From the NCBI GenBank assembly GCA_910585345.1, contig CAJUDS010000013.1, positions 7,299 through 71,298 on the forward strand: 64,000 bases of DNA. Reading direction: 5' to 3'. The notes beneath the pieces were generated by a model that was not told the DNA's origin, did not search any database, and saw nothing but the letters and a program-made list of their open reading frames with translations. Below are positions 18,054-26,471 of this stretch, piece after piece. Position numbers and translations under genes: made by a program. The stretch comes from an uncultured Lachnospiraceae bacterium. GTDB taxonomy: Bacteria > Bacillota > Clostridia > Lachnospirales > Lachnospiraceae. Each line of letters opens with the position of its first letter. Position 1 is the stretch's first letter.

Positions 18054-18569
18054 TTACATCTTCTTGATTTCTGCAAAACTGATTTCCACAGGCGTCTCCC
18101 TGCCAAACAGTTCTACATTGATAGTTGCCGTCTGCTTTCCGTAATCCATTCTCTGTACAGCGCCGATTGTATCCTTCCATACGCCCGCTATCACTGCGAT
18201 CGTATCTCCCTGCTTAAAATCAACGGAGATATTTTCTGTTTTGATACCAAGAGGACGCATTTCCATCTCAGTCAGCGGAACGGGCTTGCTTCCCGGACCC
18301 ACGAAGCCTGTCACACCTCTGGTATTTCTTACTACATACCACGTATCATCGTTCATAATCATATTAATCAGCACATAGCCGGGAAACATCTTTTTCTGGA
18401 CATTTTTTTTAGCCCCGTTTTTCACTTCAACAACATCCTGCATCGGCACCCTTACCTCCAGAATCTCTTCTTCCAGATGCCTGTTCTCAATTGTTTTCTC
18501 AATGTTGGCTTTTACTTTATTTTCATATCCCGAATAAGTATGCACTACATACCAGTTTGCTTCTGCCAT
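18054..18569 (-). CDS. nusG: Transcription termination/antitermination factor NusG
   Basis: A 171-residue protein with the NGN domain (WYVVHTYSGYENKVKANIE, then FPGYVLINMIM) and a C-terminal KOW domain around FKQGDTIAVIAGVWKDTIG. It binds the RNA polymerase clamp and modulates pausing and Rho or ribosome coupling. It sits between secE and rplK, the usual bacterial order. Confidence 0.97.
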   Translation of the reverse strand: MAEANWYVVHTYSGYENKVKANIEKTIENRHLEEEILEVRVPMQDVVEVKNGAKKNVQKKMFPGYVLINMIMNDDTWYVVRNTRGVTGFVGPGSKPVPLTEMEMRPLGIKTENISVDFKQGDTIAVIAGVWKDTIGAVQRMDYGKQTATINVELFGRETPVEISFAEIKKM

Positions 18570-18585
18570 ATGTCCACCCTCACTC

Positions 18586-18783
18586 CTACATTGTCAGGAA
18601 GTTCACGCCATACTGAAGAAGCATATCAAGCACGGCAATAATAACTCCAAGTACAACCGAAACGCACACAACCGCAACTGACTGTTTCAAAAGTGATGTT
18701 TTGTCAGGCCATGAAATTTTTTTAAATTCTGATTGGACGCCTTTAAAAAAGCTGGGTTTTTCCTTCTTATTCGAATCTCCCAT
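18586..18783 (-). CDS. secE: Preprotein translocase subunit SecE
   Basis: Small essential part of the SecYEG channel. The 65 residues show the amphipathic segment FFKGVQSEFKKISWPDKT followed by one transmembrane helix (about residues 35-57). It is placed between rpmG and nusG as in most bacteria, 16 nt before nusG. Confidence 0.96.
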   Translation of the reverse strand: MGDSNKKEKPSFFKGVQSEFKKISWPDKTSLLKQSVAVVCVSVVLGVIIAVLDMLLQYGVNFLTM

Positions 18784-18812
18784 CTGCTCACTTTCCTTTC
18801 ACAAATTACAGA

Positions 18813-18962
18813 TTATTTTGTTTCCTTGTGTAATGTATGAGTTTTGCAGAATCTACAATATTTTTTCGTTTCCATTCTGTCAGGATGTGTCTTTTTATCC
18901 TTTGTCGTATTATAGTTTCGCCGTTTGCATTCTGTACATGCCAATGTAATCCTTGTACGCAT
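18813..18962 (-). CDS. rpmG: 50S ribosomal protein L33
   Basis: A 49-residue ribosomal protein. Translation gives Met-Arg-Thr-Arg-Ile-Thr-Leu-Ala-Cys-Thr-Glu-Cys and a second pair Cys-Arg-Phe-Cys, so this is the zinc-binding (four-cysteine) form of L33. It ends in the typical HTLHKETK. GGAGG lies eight bases before the ATG, and a strong promoter lies about 110 nt upstream. It leads the rpmG-secE-nusG-rplK-rplA transcription unit. Confidence 0.96.
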   Translation of the reverse strand: MRTRITLACTECKRRNYNTTKDKKTHPDRMETKKYCRFCKTHTLHKETK

Positions 18963-19070
18963 ATTGTTCTACCTCCACGTGCTTTCCCTCTGTTTTATTC
19001 CTTCTGGTCATATCTTTTTATGATAAAATTTGAGCATAAAAAAAAGACCTAAATCCCATCTCGTGTACTT

Positions 19071-19099
19071 ACTATAGCATAGGCAATGTCCTGCGTCAA
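19071..19099 (-). promoter_or_regulatory. Sigma-A promoter of the rpmG-secE-nusG operon
   Basis: TTGACG (19099-19094) and TATAGT (19076-19071) are 17 bases apart on the minus strand, about 110 nt before rpmG. The remaining non-coding DNA between rpmG and the FliD-like gene (18963-19363) shows only this and the plus-strand candidate promoter. Confidence 0.75.
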
Positions 19100-19267
19100 T
19101 CATTTTTCTTTCATTTGTACAATTAAAATTTATTTTTCTATGCATTTTTTCGCGGTATCCTACAGGCTTTTATTGCCTTTCGACGCTTTTTATGCTATTA
19201 TAATACCATAAAGATCGATTATTATGTTTTTTATCTGGAAAAAAGTGGAACGGATTCCAAAAATCAT

Positions 19268-19295
19268 TAAAGAAATGATAGTAATTTCCCGATAT
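19268..19295 (+). promoter_or_regulatory. Candidate sigma-28 (flagellar) promoter
   Basis: TAAA at 19268-19271 and CCGATAT at 19289-19295 are 17 bases apart, one more than in the two better sigma-28 promoters of this window. It stands 68 nt before the FliD-like gene, which fits late flagellar expression. Confidence 0.5.
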
Positions 19296-19363
19296 CTATA
19301 GTAAACATCGAAATAATCTGACGTATACTGCCCATGAATTCACGGAAGAAAGGAGGGGCGGCC

Positions 19364-20671
19364 ATGACAAACATGGTAGCGTTAAATACAGTCTATAATC
19401 ATTATCTTACTACGTATTCCCGCGGTTCCGCGTCCAAATATGATACGCATAAAAAGAGCGAACTCCGCAATGTATACAATTCCATTGTCAAACTAAATAA
19501 GGAATCCCCTCTTTATCTGCTGAAAACAAATAGGAATACGCATGCTTTTGCGGTCGGTATCAAAGAGGGAGCCACAGAATTGCATAACGTGATTGCTTCC
19601 ATAGGAGGTTTGGATGAGAACCAGCTTTTAAATAAAAAAGTTGCTTTTTCCACTGATGAAAACATTCTCACCGCACAATATATCGGGAAAAATCACGCCG
19701 GAGAAATCCCTTCTTATGAGATAGAAGTACGCTCTCTGGCCACACCGCAGGTAAATCTGGGTAATTACCTGCCGGCAGACAGCATGGAACTGTCTCCCGG
19801 AACCTATTCATTTGATATTAACATCCACAATATGAATTACGAGTTCCAGTATAATATTACGGAGGGAGATACAAACCAGACAATCCAGAAAAAACTGGCA
19901 AGACTTATTTCCGGCGCGGATATCGGTATTGAGGCTTCCGTGGAAAGAGACGGCGAACTCACATCTCTGAGGCTTGCTTCTTCCGCTACCGGAGCGCCGA
20001 TCGGCAAGGAAAATCTTTTTTTTGTATCAGACACACATTCCAGTAAAACCGCCGGTTCAGTTGCATATTTCGGTATCGGCGAGGTGACGCGCCCGGCTTC
20101 CAATGCAGAACTGGTTATTAACGGTATGGAACGCAGCGTATCTGCAAATCACTTTACGCTGGAAAAAAATTATGAAATAAAATTAAACGGCATCAGCCCT
20201 GTGGAAGGCCAGACGGTTACCGTTCATGTCAAAGATGATGTGGAATCTCTTGGTGAAAACATCAATAAACTGGTAGACGGCTACAATTCTTTCCTGCACC
20301 TTGTCTCACAGAGTTCCGGAAGACAGCTTAAAAATACCAACCTGCTTTATGAAATGCGCGGAATTGCCTCCCATTATAAAAATGGGCTCAATCATGCAGG
20401 ATTGGAAATTAAAGACGACGGCGCGCTTTCCCTCAACCCGGAAGCCTATACCCAGGCGCTGGAAGACCGTGACGCAAAGCAGGCTGTCACCATGGTAAAG
20501 GACTTCGCTGATTCTCTGTTGCGCAAGACCAGCCAGATATCTCTTGACCCTATGCAGTATATCGACAGGACTTTGGTTGCATATAAAAATCCAATGAAAA
20601 AGGGCAGAAATTTTGTAACCCCTTATATTACCAGCGCCTACAGCGGTATGATGTTTAACAGCTATTGTTAA
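19364..20671 (+). CDS. FliD-related protein lacking the usual C-terminal segment
   Basis: A 435-residue protein. Residues of the type EIEVRSLATPQVNL and GTYSFDINI recall the FliD N-terminal region. INKLVDGYNSFLHLV and the LEIKDDGALSLNPEAYTQAL block recall the FliD C-terminal region. It lacks the MRISGIASGLDTDSMV start and the long terminal coiled coil seen in the true fliD at 23574-25667. It may cap, guide or decorate the filament, but its function is not established. The start is the ATG seven bases after AAGGAGG; a start 30 nt upstream is unlikely. It is alone on the plus strand, facing the flagellar cluster, with a possible sigma-28 promoter. Confidence 0.65.
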   Translation: MTNMVALNTVYNHYLTTYSRGSASKYDTHKKSELRNVYNSIVKLNKESPLYLLKTNRNTHAFAVGIKEGATELHNVIASIGGLDENQLLNKKVAFSTDENILTAQYIGKNHAGEIPSYEIEVRSLATPQVNLGNYLPADSMELSPGTYSFDINIHNMNYEFQYNITEGDTNQTIQKKLARLISGADIGIEASVERDGELTSLRLASSATGAPIGKENLFFVSDTHSSKTAGSVAYFGIGEVTRPASNAELVINGMERSVSANHFTLEKNYEIKLNGISPVEGQTVTVHVKDDVESLGENINKLVDGYNSFLHLVSQSSGRQLKNTNLLYEMRGIASHYKNGLNHAGLEIKDDGALSLNPEAYTQALEDRDAKQAVTMVKDFADSLLRKTSQISLDPMQYIDRTLVAYKNPMKKGRNFVTPYITSAYSGMMFNSYC

Positions 20672-20751
20672 ACCGTTCCAAAAGATCCACCGCGCAGATG
20701 GCGCAATTCCGATTGACAGTCTTCTTCTGTATGGATCAGTAAATAAAATCC

Positions 20752-20791
20752 AAAACGCAGGTTCCTCCAAACGGAACCTGCGTTTTTATAT
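20752..20791. terminator. Bidirectional terminator between convergent genes
   Basis: A perfect 14-bp stem, AAAACGCAGGTTCC (20752-20765) and GGAACCTGCGTTTT (20773-20786), with a seven-base loop. A-runs and T-runs flank it on both sides, so it can end the FliD-like gene and the carboxylase gene alike. Confidence 0.9.
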
Positions 20792-20804
20792 TTTTACCGT
20801 ATTA

Positions 20805-22430
20805 CTATAAGGGGATATTTCCATGTTTTTTCTTTGGCAATTCCACTTTTTTGCCTTCCAGTCCCCGCAGTCCTTTTAAAATGCACAACCGGGTTTCCTC
20901 CGGCTTGATCACTTCATTCACATAGCCTCTCGCAGCGGCCACATAAGGATTGAGAAATCTCTCTTCGTATTCTTTTTTGCACTGCTCCCGCATTTTCTCC
21001 GGGTCGGCGGCGGCCTTTATTTTTTTCTTAAAAGCAATATTCACCGCACCGTCGGCGCCCATAACCGCAATTTCCGCTATCGGCCATGCATAAACCAGAT
21101 CAGCCCCCATTTCTTTGGAGTTCATGGCAATGTAGGCGCCTCCGTAAGCCTTTCTCATAATAATGGAAATCTTTGGTACTGTAGCCTCTGAATAGGCATA
21201 TAATACTTTTGCGCCATGACGGATAATTCCGCTGTGTTCCTGTGCCGTTCCGGGCAAAAATGCAGGTACATCCACCAATGTAACCAAAGGAATATTGAAG
21301 CAGTCACAGAAACGGATAAAACGCGCCATCTTATCGGAAGCATGGTAGTCCAAAGACCCGGCGCTGCAGTTGGCCTGATTGGCCACAAAGCCTACTGTCT
21401 TTCCTTCCATACGGCCCCAGCCTACCACTACATTCATGGCAAACTCCTTCTGTACTTCAAAAAAGCTGTCATTATCAACAATGCAGTCTATAACATCCTT
21501 TACATCATATGGATGCCTCGAATTGTCCGGCACAATCTCCCGCAGCTTTGCACATTGATCGTCACTTTTTTCCAAATAGGTTTTTCCGAAATTACCCACC
21601 TTGTTCAGCATCTTATTTACTGCAAACAGCAATGACTGCTTTTCCCGAATCGGCTTGATAACGGGCGGTTTCTCTTCGTTGTTGCTGGGCAGGTAAGACA
21701 AAAGCTTACGTACTCCCATCAGACATTCGCCTTCCGTATCATATGTGAAATGGGAAACACCGCTTTTTCTTGCATGCACCTGTGCACCGCCAAGCTCCTC
21801 TACGGATACTTCTTCGTTAATTACTGTTTTCACCACATTGGGTCCGGTAATAAACATTTTGGAAATATCTTTTACCATAAAAATGTAGTCGCAGATAGCC
21901 GGCGCATAACATGCCCCGCCCGAACAGGGGCCCAGGATAACCGCTATTTGCGGAATAACGCCCGATGCCTTTGTATGGCGCAGGAACATGCCGCTGTAAC
22001 CGCTGAGGGAAGAAATTCCCTCTTCAATTCTGGCACCGCCGCTGTCATTGATACAGATCATCGGCGCTTTCATCTCCATTGCCATATCCTGCACACGGCA
22101 GATTTTAAAAGAATGATACTCGCCAAGCGTACCGCCGATTACCGTAAAATCTTCGCTGGCTACAAACACAAGCCTGCCGTCAATCTCCCCATATCCTGTC
22201 ACAACACCGTCTCCAGGCACTCTGCGTTTGTCCAGATCAAAATCGTCTATTCTGGACTCTATCATTCCGTCTATTTCCACAAAAGTCCCTTTATCCAGAA
22301 GAATATCGATTCTTTCACGCGCTGTCAGTTTTCCGGATTTATGTTGCTTATCAATCCGCGCCTGTCCGCCGCCCTGCAGAGCCTTCTCTCTTCTCTGGTC
22401 CAAATCCTTGATTGCCTCATCCCAATTCAT
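20805..22430 (-). CDS. Acyl-CoA carboxylase carboxyltransferase subunit (MmdA/PccB-like)
   Basis: Biotin-dependent carboxyltransferase beta-type subunit of 541 residues with two crotonase-like halves. The first contains NDSGGARIEEGISSLSGYSG. The second contains LVDVPAFLPGTAQEHSGIIRHGAKVLYAYSEATVPKI, read here as separate short motifs LVDVPAF and GTAQEH. Relatives act on propionyl-CoA, methylmalonyl-CoA or glutaconyl-CoA; the substrate cannot be chosen from sequence alone. No biotin carrier, biotin carboxylase or decarboxylase partner is nearby. The ATG at 22430 follows AAAGGA; the longer frame adds 15 atypical residues. Confidence 0.85.
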   Translation of the reverse strand: MNWDEAIKDLDQRREKALQGGGQARIDKQHKSGKLTARERIDILLDKGTFVEIDGMIESRIDDFDLDKRRVPGDGVVTGYGEIDGRLVFVASEDFTVIGGTLGEYHSFKICRVQDMAMEMKAPMICINDSGGARIEEGISSLSGYSGMFLRHTKASGVIPQIAVILGPCSGGACYAPAICDYIFMVKDISKMFITGPNVVKTVINEEVSVEELGGAQVHARKSGVSHFTYDTEGECLMGVRKLLSYLPSNNEEKPPVIKPIREKQSLLFAVNKMLNKVGNFGKTYLEKSDDQCAKLREIVPDNSRHPYDVKDVIDCIVDNDSFFEVQKEFAMNVVVGWGRMEGKTVGFVANQANCSAGSLDYHASDKMARFIRFCDCFNIPLVTLVDVPAFLPGTAQEHSGIIRHGAKVLYAYSEATVPKISIIMRKAYGGAYIAMNSKEMGADLVYAWPIAEIAVMGADGAVNIAFKKKIKAAADPEKMREQCKKEYEERFLNPYVAAARGYVNEVIKPEETRLCILKGLRGLEGKKVELPKKKHGNIPL

Positions 22431-22495
22431 ACTAGCAGTCCTTTCTAATCCGGTTATGCCCCTCCGTGTAGGCATATCCGATATATGTTTTGTGT

Positions 22496-22557
22496 TTCAA
22501 ATACTTTGAATGTCAAATTAATATAGTCTATTATAACACGCTTTCATAAATGTGCAA
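22496..22557 (-). promoter_or_regulatory. Promoter and FabT-like operator of the carboxylase gene
   Basis: On the minus strand TTGCAC (22557-22552), 16 bases, TATAAT (22535-22530). Two overlapping palindromes follow: TTTGA-ATG-TCAAA (22505-22517) and TTCAAATACTTTGAA (22496-22510). The first matches the TTTGA-N3-TCAAA form of FabT-type fatty-acid operators. They cover the start of the transcript, suiting repression. Confidence 0.5.
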
Positions 22558-22611
22558 GAAAAAATTTGCGCAGGCTGTCGGCAGTAAACTCTCCTGTGGG
22601 CCACTGTGCAC

Positions 22612-22640
22612 AAAAACAGGAGCGCTTACACGCTCCTGTC
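22612..22640 (-). terminator. Terminator of the flaG-fliD-fliS operon
   Basis: ACAGGAGCG / CGCTCCTGT form a 9-bp GC-rich stem with a six-base loop, followed by TTTTTG on the minus strand, three bases past the stop of the last gene. Confidence 0.85.
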
Positions 22641-22642
22641 AT

Positions 22643-23122
22643 TTATTTCTTCTGATCCATCAGTGCAGAATCCCCATAGCCGCCACGGCTCATGTTCTTG
22701 TAATAATCATTAGCGGCACGAACGCTTTTCTTTGCCTGCTTAATCTTGCCCTTTGCATAAGCAAAATAACTCTCCACAAGCTGTTTATTTCGTTGTTCCG
22801 TTGCCTGTATACGGACGCTGAGCGCCGTAATCTCCGAGATGAGTTCCTGCATATGCGCAATTTCCTGTTTATAAGCCGCCTTTTCTGCAGGCAGTTCCTC
22901 CTTAATTCTGTTATATACGGAATCAAATCCGCTGTCCAGACTCTCAAGATCCCAGATCAAACGCCTTTTGTCTCTTACAATACGGTCAAATGCCTCCATG
23001 TCGCTATTTTCTTTTATGGCCTTCTCCTGTTTTTCATTCTCCTCTAAAATTTTTTGAAGTATCGTCTTCTTTTTTTTAAGGCTTTCCAACAGGATTTCCA
23101 TATACTGTCTGATTTCTGCCAT
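22643..23122 (-). CDS. Probable flagellar export chaperone (FliT-like)
   Basis: An all-helical, charged protein of about 159 residues with coiled-coil character throughout and no membrane segment. It sits 16 nt after fliS at the end of the flaG-fliD-fliS operon, the place where many bacteria keep fliT, the chaperone of the FliD cap. Sequence similarity to FliT is too weak to be sure, and FlgN-like is an alternative. The start at 23122 has GAGG six bases upstream; a longer frame would run into fliS. Confidence 0.5.
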   Translation of the reverse strand: MAEIRQYMEILLESLKKKKTILQKILEENEKQEKAIKENSDMEAFDRIVRDKRRLIWDLESLDSGFDSVYNRIKEELPAEKAAYKQEIAHMQELISEITALSVRIQATEQRNKQLVESYFAYAKGKIKQAKKSVRAANDYYKNMSRGGYGDSALMDQKK

Positions 23123-23138
23123 CTCCGTCCTCTCCCGG

Positions 23139-23522
23139 TCAGGATACATAAATACGGTTTTGCCGCATAACTTCTTTCCAGGCATCCCGCACACTTCTCA
23201 AATGCGTCAGTACCTCTTCCAAAATTTCTTTGTCCTTACGGATATTCGCTTCCTGAAGCCGTCCCATCAGATAATTATACACATTCTCAAAATCCTTATA
23301 TACAGGATATTTCTCATCCAATGTGCGCAAAAACTCCTCAATGATCTTTTCCGTTTTTATGATATTGACGTGCGCTTTTTCAATATCTTTGTTTTCAATA
23401 GCTACAATCGCAATATTACAGAACTTAATCGCTCCTTCATACAACATAAGTGTCAGCTCCGCCGGAGAAGCCGTCAGGACTTTGTTCTTGTTATAAGCTG
23501 CATACGCATTGGGCAATGGCAT
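23139..23522 (-). CDS. fliS: Flagellin export chaperone FliS
   Basis: A 127-residue helical protein with the FliS signature NAYAAYNKNKVLTASPAELTLMLYEGAIK, seen as NAYAAY followed by ASPAELTLMLYEG. It binds the C-terminal end of flagellin to prevent early polymerisation. It also binds FliW in Firmicutes, which links it to the csrA/fliW genes upstream. It follows fliD by 51 nt. Confidence 0.95.
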   Translation of the reverse strand: MPLPNAYAAYNKNKVLTASPAELTLMLYEGAIKFCNIAIVAIENKDIEKAHVNIIKTEKIIEEFLRTLDEKYPVYKDFENVYNYLMGRLQEANIRKDKEILEEVLTHLRSVRDAWKEVMRQNRIYVS

Positions 23523-23573
23523 AGCGTGGTACCTCCTTGTTCCATGTTCACTCCATTACATTATACCAGTTCA

Positions 23574-25667
23574 TCAGCCTCCGAACAAGCTGCTGAGATA
23601 ACTTTGCTGAGAATTAAGTTTCGATAATGCGGTTTCCATAGTGGAAAACTGTTTGTAATATCTGTCTTCCAAAGCCTGCAGCTTCTTTTCCTGCTCCTTG
23701 ATCTTGTTTGTGTAAGCGTCATATTCTTTCTTCAGCCGCGTATCATCATACACACTGTATACGGAACGGTTTTCCGTATGCCTCATGATCTTATTGACCT
23801 TTTTCTGAAGATCGCTCACCATGGAAGAGAAAAACTTCGTTACTGTCTCTGGATCGTTGGAAATAGCTGCTTTCAGCAGATCCGTCTTACTCGATGTGCT
23901 CGTATCATCCGCATCTCCGTCAATGTGGAATACACCCTTTTCATTGTCGCCGGAAATAAAATATCCCAATGTGTTAATGCCAAAGCTGGACAAACTGTAA
24001 TTCTTTCCATTGATCGTATAACTCCCCAGCATCGTTGTCTTAAATGTGTTTATTAAGGTATTCAGATCGGAATCCCGACGAAGCAGGGAATCTTTGATTT
24101 TGCCTTCCCATTTCTCAATTTCCGTATCCGACATGGCGTCTTTTTCTTCATCTGTTAACGGATCATATCCTTTGGAAGAATCTGCGTTGTATAAGGTATC
24201 CATCTCCTTGATCAGCGCATTATACTCCTTAAAGAAGTCCTTGACCATATCATAGATGCCGTCCACATCATTGTCGGTCGTAATCGTTGTCTCCTCATAT
24301 ACCTTTGTGCCATCCGGATTTTCCGTGTAATTGCTTACGTTCTTGGCCGTTATCGTCAGACCGTTAATTTCAAACGTATTGCTGCCTGATGTAAAGTCCG
24401 CTCCGTTCAGCGAAAGAACCGCATCCTGTCCTTCAATGCGGACAGCCGTCTGGCTAGCGCCTGACAGCATCTGGCTCTGCAGCGCAGGATCCGCCAATAC
24501 CTTATGGGCTATCTGCGCAGTCGCCCTGCTCTCGCTTTCGATCTTATCTGCCAAACGGTAGGAAGGTACGCTGGGCAGGACAACGCCAATAGCATCTGCA
24601 GAGGACTTCGCCGTCCCAAAGGCATCTTCCGCCCTGTCAAGCCCTTTTTGCGCCTGCGCTTTCTCTTCATCCGTAGCCGCGCTGTCCACCATCTTCTGAT
24701 AGTAATCGCGCAGTACATTAGCCGCATCCGCCAACTGTTTCTGGGCTTTTTCCTGTTCCAGCCAGTTCTTACTCTTTTCCTCTTCGTTGGTCAGTTTTGT
24801 TCTGTCTTCACGCAGTTTTTTTACGGTATCTTCATAGCCCGTCAGTTCTTCGAGAAGGGCTGCTGCCTCTTTTGCCGCCGTCTCTTTTACCTTTTGCTGG
24901 AATACGGTTTCATTTAACGTGCCGTCCGCATTATAGGCGTCTTCCCAATACTGGTACGCCTGATTCGTCACGCTGCCCGAGCCGTTAAAATCTCCCGCAG
25001 ATAACAAGCCCAGATTCGCCAGTGCGGTCAAACCGTTTTCATTTCCCGCCATAATCGCGAAATCGTTTTCTACGCCGGTTTCGCCTGCGTTCAGGAAAAT
25101 ACGCTGATTCCCTTCATCAAAGTTCGCAGAAATTCCCGCTTTGTTGAGGCTGCTGATCACATCTCTTACCGTAGATGCGCCCGTCAGATTGATGATCTTG
25201 TCTCTCCCGCCGCTTTTTACATGAAACGTAATCTGATCGCCATCGCCCAGCGCGCTGCCTACAGCGCCTGTTTTTCCCGTCAGCTCCGCCAATGTCGTAT
25301 CTGCCGTTACGCTCTTGTCATTGCTCAGTTTTCCGCCTGTCAAATAACCTGACTTCGCAATCTGCTTTACCGCAAGAGACTGCGTGCCGTTCACTGCGTT
25401 CTGACCTGTGATAATACTGGCAATATTCTCATTTGCCACCGTCGTCTTTTTCTTCATGTAAGCACTTTCGTACTTCATATTATTCAAATATTTATTAAAA
25501 AAGTTGTTTACCTTGGTATTCAGGCCCTTCCACGCTTCTATCTTCCATTCCAGCGTAGTCTGTTCCTTTTCCAACTTCTCTTTTTTGGCGCTGGATACCT
25601 TTACCAGCTCCTGTACCATACTGTCTGTATCCAAACCGGATGCAATTCCGGAAATTCTCATTGCCAT
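23574..25667 (-). CDS. fliD: Flagellar filament cap protein FliD, with a long helical insert
   Basis: The N-terminus RISGIASGLDTDSMVQELV and the C-terminal coiled-coil segment ending in SQQSYLSSLFGG are standard FliD. The protein is 697 residues, longer than the roughly 450-550 usual. The surplus is an Ala/Glu/Lys-rich helical block at about residues 245-385, between the FliD N-terminal and C-terminal regions. FliD forms the filament tip cap that folds flagellin; surface-exposed middle domains vary widely and may mediate adhesion. AGGAGG lies eight bases before the ATG. The operon order is flaG-fliD-fliS. Confidence 0.95.
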   Translation of the reverse strand: MAMRISGIASGLDTDSMVQELVKVSSAKKEKLEKEQTTLEWKIEAWKGLNTKVNNFFNKYLNNMKYESAYMKKKTTVANENIASIITGQNAVNGTQSLAVKQIAKSGYLTGGKLSNDKSVTADTTLAELTGKTGAVGSALGDGDQITFHVKSGGRDKIINLTGASTVRDVISSLNKAGISANFDEGNQRIFLNAGETGVENDFAIMAGNENGLTALANLGLLSAGDFNGSGSVTNQAYQYWEDAYNADGTLNETVFQQKVKETAAKEAAALLEELTGYEDTVKKLREDRTKLTNEEEKSKNWLEQEKAQKQLADAANVLRDYYQKMVDSAATDEEKAQAQKGLDRAEDAFGTAKSSADAIGVVLPSVPSYRLADKIESESRATAQIAHKVLADPALQSQMLSGASQTAVRIEGQDAVLSLNGADFTSGSNTFEINGLTITAKNVSNYTENPDGTKVYEETTITTDNDVDGIYDMVKDFFKEYNALIKEMDTLYNADSSKGYDPLTDEEKDAMSDTEIEKWEGKIKDSLLRRDSDLNTLINTFKTTMLGSYTINGKNYSLSSFGINTLGYFISGDNEKGVFHIDGDADDTSTSSKTDLLKAAISNDPETVTKFFSSMVSDLQKKVNKIMRHTENRSVYSVYDDTRLKKEYDAYTNKIKEQEKKLQALEDRYYKQFSTMETALSKLNSQQSYLSSLFGG

Positions 25668-25679
25668 GCTAAATCCCTC

Positions 25680-26105
25680 CTAAAGCTTCTCGTCTACAAG
25701 AATGCCTGCCATTTCCCATACTTTTGCGATCATATCAAGCGTTTTTTCCGGTGGATACTCCTTCAGCACCTCTTTTGTCGCCTTGTCCACGATTTTAATC
25801 GTAACACGGTTTGTTCCTTCATGAATGCCAAAAATGGCTTCTGAATTACTCATGCTTTTGTTTAACCGATCCACCATTTTTTTCATGGAATCCTGCGATT
25901 GCTGCTGTTCTTTTGCGCCTGTACCCTGGTTTCCCTGTTCATCCGCTTCTCCTGCCGTCTTCACGACAACGGTTGTGGCATCTACCGGCTTTTCCACGTT
26001 TGCCACAACTACATCCATGTCTGCTGCGGCTGGTTTTTCTGCTGTTTTCACAGGCTGTGCCTGTGCCTGAAACGTCATTGCGCTGTTTACGGGTTCAATG
26101 TTCAT
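25680..26105 (-). CDS. flaG: FlaG family protein
   Basis: 141 residues. A disordered, Gln/Ala/Val-rich N-terminal half is followed by a conserved FlaG domain with FGIHEGTNRVTIKIVDKATKEVLKEYPPEK, read here as FGIHEGTNR, VTIKIVD and EYPPEK. FlaG affects filament length in other bacteria by an unclear mechanism. The ATG eight bases after GGAGG is taken as start, in preference to a GTG three codons upstream. It is the first gene after the sigma-28 promoter at 26177-26202. Confidence 0.9.
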   Translation of the reverse strand: MNIEPVNSAMTFQAQAQPVKTAEKPAAADMDVVVANVEKPVDATTVVVKTAGEADEQGNQGTGAKEQQQSQDSMKKMVDRLNKSMSNSEAIFGIHEGTNRVTIKIVDKATKEVLKEYPPEKTLDMIAKVWEMAGILVDEKL

Positions 26106-26176
26106 AACAATCACCTCCGTGTGATAATTCAGATAATAATCTTCATGCTGCCATTACATTTCATTTCTATTGATAA

Positions 26177-26202
26177 TATCGGTAAAAAAAAGAAAATGTT
26201 TA
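26177..26202 (-). promoter_or_regulatory. Sigma-28 promoter of flaG-fliD-fliS
   Basis: TAAA (26202-26199), 16 bases, CCGATA (26182-26177) on the minus strand match the sigma-28/sigma-D consensus. The spacing is identical to the flgM promoter. The -35 lies within the stem of the csrA terminator. Confidence 0.8.
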
Positions 26203-26222
26203 TAGAGTCTATAAACATTTTC
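26183..26222 (-). terminator. Intrinsic terminator after csrA
   Basis: A perfect 14-bp stem, GAAAATGTTTATAG and CTATAAACATTTTC, with a three-base loop (26222-26192) is followed by eight T residues. It ends the flgM-to-csrA transcript and overlaps the next sigma-28 promoter. Confidence 0.85.
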
Positions 26223-26251
26223 CCGATTGCACAGCCTATATCTTACATCTT

Positions 26252-26470
26252 TCAGCCGAAAAGTTTTTTCAGGTTTTCCAGTCCGTCCGCATTCATAGCC
26301 TCTTTGTTGGCCTCCTGAATCTGCGCATATACTTCCTTTCTGTATACAGGCACCTCCCGCGGCGCGGAGATCCCGAGCTTTACCTGCTCTCCCTTAATCT
26401 CCAGAACCGTAATTTCGATATTATTGTTTACGATCAGCGCTTCGTTCTTTTTTCTGGATAATGCCAGCAT
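26252..26470 (-). CDS. csrA: Carbon storage regulator CsrA
   Basis: A 72-residue RNA-binding dimer with the sequence MLALSRKKNEALIV and the RNA-contact segment APREVPVYRKEV. In Firmicutes CsrA represses flagellin mRNA translation until FliW sequesters it. The start is the ATG one base after the fliW stop; the longer frame would overlap fliW. The 3' end is followed by a strong terminator. Confidence 0.96.
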   Translation of the reverse strand: MLALSRKKNEALIVNNNIEITVLEIKGEQVKLGISAPREVPVYRKEVYAQIQEANKEAMNADGLENLKKLFG

Positions 26471-26471
26471 A

